DNA of 64,000 bases from Musa acuminata AAA Group. Taxonomy: Eukaryota; Streptophyta; Magnoliopsida; Zingiberales; Musaceae. The translations under genes were made by a program, and so were the position numbers. Of the stretch, positions 62,601 to 64,000 are shown piece after piece. The DNA lies in the NCBI RefSeq assembly GCF_036884655.1, contig NC_088349.1, positions 44,110,501-44,174,500 on the forward strand, written 5' to 3'. The notes under the pieces were generated by a model. It was given only the letters and a program-made list of their open reading frames with translations. It was not told the origin of the DNA and did not search any database. Numbering within the stretch: the stretch's first letter is position 1; each line of letters begins with the position of its first letter.

Positions 62601-63095
62601 TATCTTGTATTAAAATATTTAAAATATCAAATAAGTAGATAAATGACAATATAGTATAAGTAACCAAACTGTTCAACACGACTACACATATCCACATAAG
62701 GACAATATAGTATAAGTAACCAAATTGTTATACACATATCCACAGAAGAACATAGATTAAATAGGATGTAGGACATATCTACATACAAAAAGATCGTATA
62801 TGTAGTTATTGCCTGCAAAAGTACGAATAAGATTAACCAAAAGTCACCTCTTTCCAATCCGGGATTCCACCCTCAGGAACCCAAAGAGGATGGTCGAACT
62901 TGCAGGTATCACCATATTTACAGGTTCTTGTCATCATATAGTAAGCACAATCCTTTTCTCCTGGTCGCTGAGGATAGATTGGAAGATTGCTTCCGGTTTC
63001 AAGTCTAGGGCGTTTGATCAAAGAATTTGTAGAAAATAAGGCCTCAGTTTGCCCAATACTGTTATGACTTCCAAGAACTGTCTGATGGTAGAGTG
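56262..63095 (-). CDS. HUA1: HUA1-like RNA-binding protein with six CCCH zinc fingers (5' end not found)
   Basis: HUA1 binds RNA in the nucleus and, with HUA2 and HEN4, promotes correct processing of AGAMOUS pre-mRNA in Arabidopsis flowers. Exons on the minus strand: 63095-62848, 60998-60939, 60854-60756, 60644-60585, 60505-60311, 59933-59896, 59802-59756, 59565-59435, 59334-59281, 58770-58627, 56423-56262. All have GT..AG borders and join in frame to 411 residues before TAG (56264-56262). Six fingers of the form C-x8-C-x5-C-x3-H are intact, e.g. [80 protein letters not shown]. Family signatures [42 protein letters not shown] and HPPPGEA identify HUA1 rather than other CCCH families. No defect is visible. 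The N-terminal exon(s), about 100 residues in Arabidopsis, were not found up to 64000 and may lie outside. The 2.2-kb intron before the last exon is the longest. Confidence 0.9.
59586..59665. repeat. (GA)n microsatellite in a HUA1 intron
   Basis: Interrupted GA repeats with a short (GT)n insert lie 20 bp upstream (in gene orientation) of the exon at 59565-59435. On the sense strand it is a CT tract forming the polypyrimidine region before that exon. This parallels the CT introns in the DYAD gene. Confidence 0.85.
60150..60252. mobile_element. 103-bp hAT-type MITE in a HUA1 intron
   Basis: The ends are cAGTGATT ... AATCACTa (short terminal inverted repeats), with a GC-rich core of 'aggcgcc', 'gaggcgct' and 'gcctcgcctcgcccgag' words. 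A perfect 8-bp direct repeat 'actgttac' flanks it (60142-60149 and 60253-60260), which fits hAT-superfamily transposition. It lies in the intron between exons 60505-60311 and 59933-59896. Confidence 0.8.
62644..62749. repeat. Tandem duplication in HUA1 intron
   Basis: A unit of about 50-57 bp beginning 'gacaatatagtataagtaac' and ending 'acacatatccaca' is present twice. The second copy lacks about 9 bp. Confidence 0.8.
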
Positions 63096-64000
63096 CTATA
63101 CGTAGATAAGATAACATCGTTATATATGGCATACTTTGTAAATATATGCTTATTGTAGAGTATTAAACATGGGAAAAACTCATATTACATACAACTAAAT
63201 AATACAAACAATTAAATATAGAAGCTTTACAAAGGTAATGTGCATGCAAAAATATATAGGCCAACATACACAAATTCACTGAACTTATTGTATACTATAT
63301 GATAGGAGAAAGTTTATCGTAACATAAAAATCTTACATTTAAACCAAAATAATAAATTTATATAAATGCATCTACATAATCAGTAACTTTTAACACTTAA
63401 GTATCAGTTAAATATCAAACAACCATACTAGATAGATCATAGATGTAAGAAATACAAGTCAAATGCACCAAGCTGGAAAGTGGGAATTCTATGACATAAT
63501 TCACCAAATAGATTCCAATTTCTCACTATAATTCCCAAGGGAGGCCTGTCTTCTTTTTTCAACTCAAAATGCAATGATGGACTTGAACAAATACCATATC
63601 TAGCACAAATACATACTATAAGGCAAAATTAAGAATGATACTACAACCTCATTAATCTCTCTTTAACTTCTTGGTGCAAAAGAATAAAAGTGGAAGAGAA
63701 TATTTGTTATTTGTTTAGGACAAACTTCAAATAACTATCTATTAGTTGACCAATAACCACAGCACTTCACATATGTCATGATGACATGGCACTGTTCCAC
63801 AATTTGAATAGGTCATTGTCCATAACAGTGATTTTAAAAGCACTAGGCATCAAAAGGCGCCAAAGTCCCAAAATGCCCAAGGCATCAAGCACTTGCCCGA
63901 GCGAAACGAGGTGCTCCCAAATATTATAATTAAAATAATATGCAGCTAAATAGAAATATGATAAACATATTTATGAAGACCTATGCTAGAATTAAACTGC
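63096..64000. other. Upstream intron or flank of the HUA1 gene
   Basis: AT-rich with no exon recognised on the minus strand. It is expected to be an intron, because the exon at 63095 begins at a splice acceptor and not at a start codon. Confidence 0.5.
63826..63925. mobile_element. Second, truncated copy of the hAT-type MITE
   Basis: It starts 'cagtgattttaaaagcact' and carries the same 'caaaaggcgcc' and 'gcccgagcgaaacgagg' words as the copy at 60150, but has no 'aatcacta' end and no visible 8-bp flank repeat. The right end is therefore lost or diverged. Confidence 0.6.

Noticed and set aside
1..64000. CRISPR array, prophage, bacterial operon or defence system
   Set aside because: The window is plant nuclear DNA with introns and LTR retrotransposons. 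No regularly spaced direct repeats with unique spacers and no prokaryotic genes were seen.

Overview
This is eukaryotic nuclear DNA from a flowering plant. The genes have many short introns, their closest recognisable families are plant-specific (DYAD/AMEIOTIC1, HUA1-type CCCH protein, UBA2-type RNA-binding protein, class III peroxidase), and the space between them is AT-rich and full of decayed plant LTR retrotransposons. A monocot is likely (GC-rich exons, SIRE-type Copia elements). The Musa/Zingiberales order is only a guess.

Layout. 1-2.5 kb: tail of a SIRE-type LTR and a badly decayed Copia pol. 4.9-5.5 kb: a TRIM-like mini retrotransposon. 6.8-7.8 kb: a small minus-strand LTR element carrying a piece of a class III peroxidase gene. 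8.7-17.5 kb: a nearly full-length but inactive Ty3/Gypsy element with about 2.1-kb LTRs. 18.5-23.1 kb: a DYAD/AMEIOTIC1 meiosis gene (+), the best preserved plus-strand gene. 26.8-28.5 kb: an intronless CDC20-like gene (+) with a promoter but two in-frame TAG codons. 30.2-35.0 kb: scattered exons of a decayed large plant gene (+). 37.2-45.9 kb: nested retrotransposon remains (Gypsy-type LTR, a gag-only minus-strand Copia element, a SIRE-type Copia). 46.5-53.7 kb: non-coding A-rich sequence, a solo LTR, two copies of a CGGTAC-rich repeat, a dead hAT/DUF659 transposase and a 30-bp tandem repeat. 54.2-55.3 kb: a frameshifted UBA2-like pseudogene (-). 56.3-63.1 kb: a HUA1-like six-finger CCCH gene (-) whose first exon lies outside the window or was not found.

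The two apparently functional genes are unrelated in pathway: DYAD/AM1 acts at meiotic entry, and HUA1 acts in nuclear pre-mRNA processing (AGAMOUS in Arabidopsis). There is no operon-like organisation and I see no sign of a novel defence, secretion or mobile system. The observations most worth checking are the peroxidase fragment inside a mini-LTR element, the CDC20 retrocopy with its own mitotic-type promoter motifs and two amber codons, the repeated intron position inside the HUA1 zinc fingers, the CT-microsatellite introns and a stop-free intron in DYAD, and a dispersed CGGTAC-rich repeat family. All exon boundaries were read by eye from splice sites and reading frame and have not been checked against transcripts.
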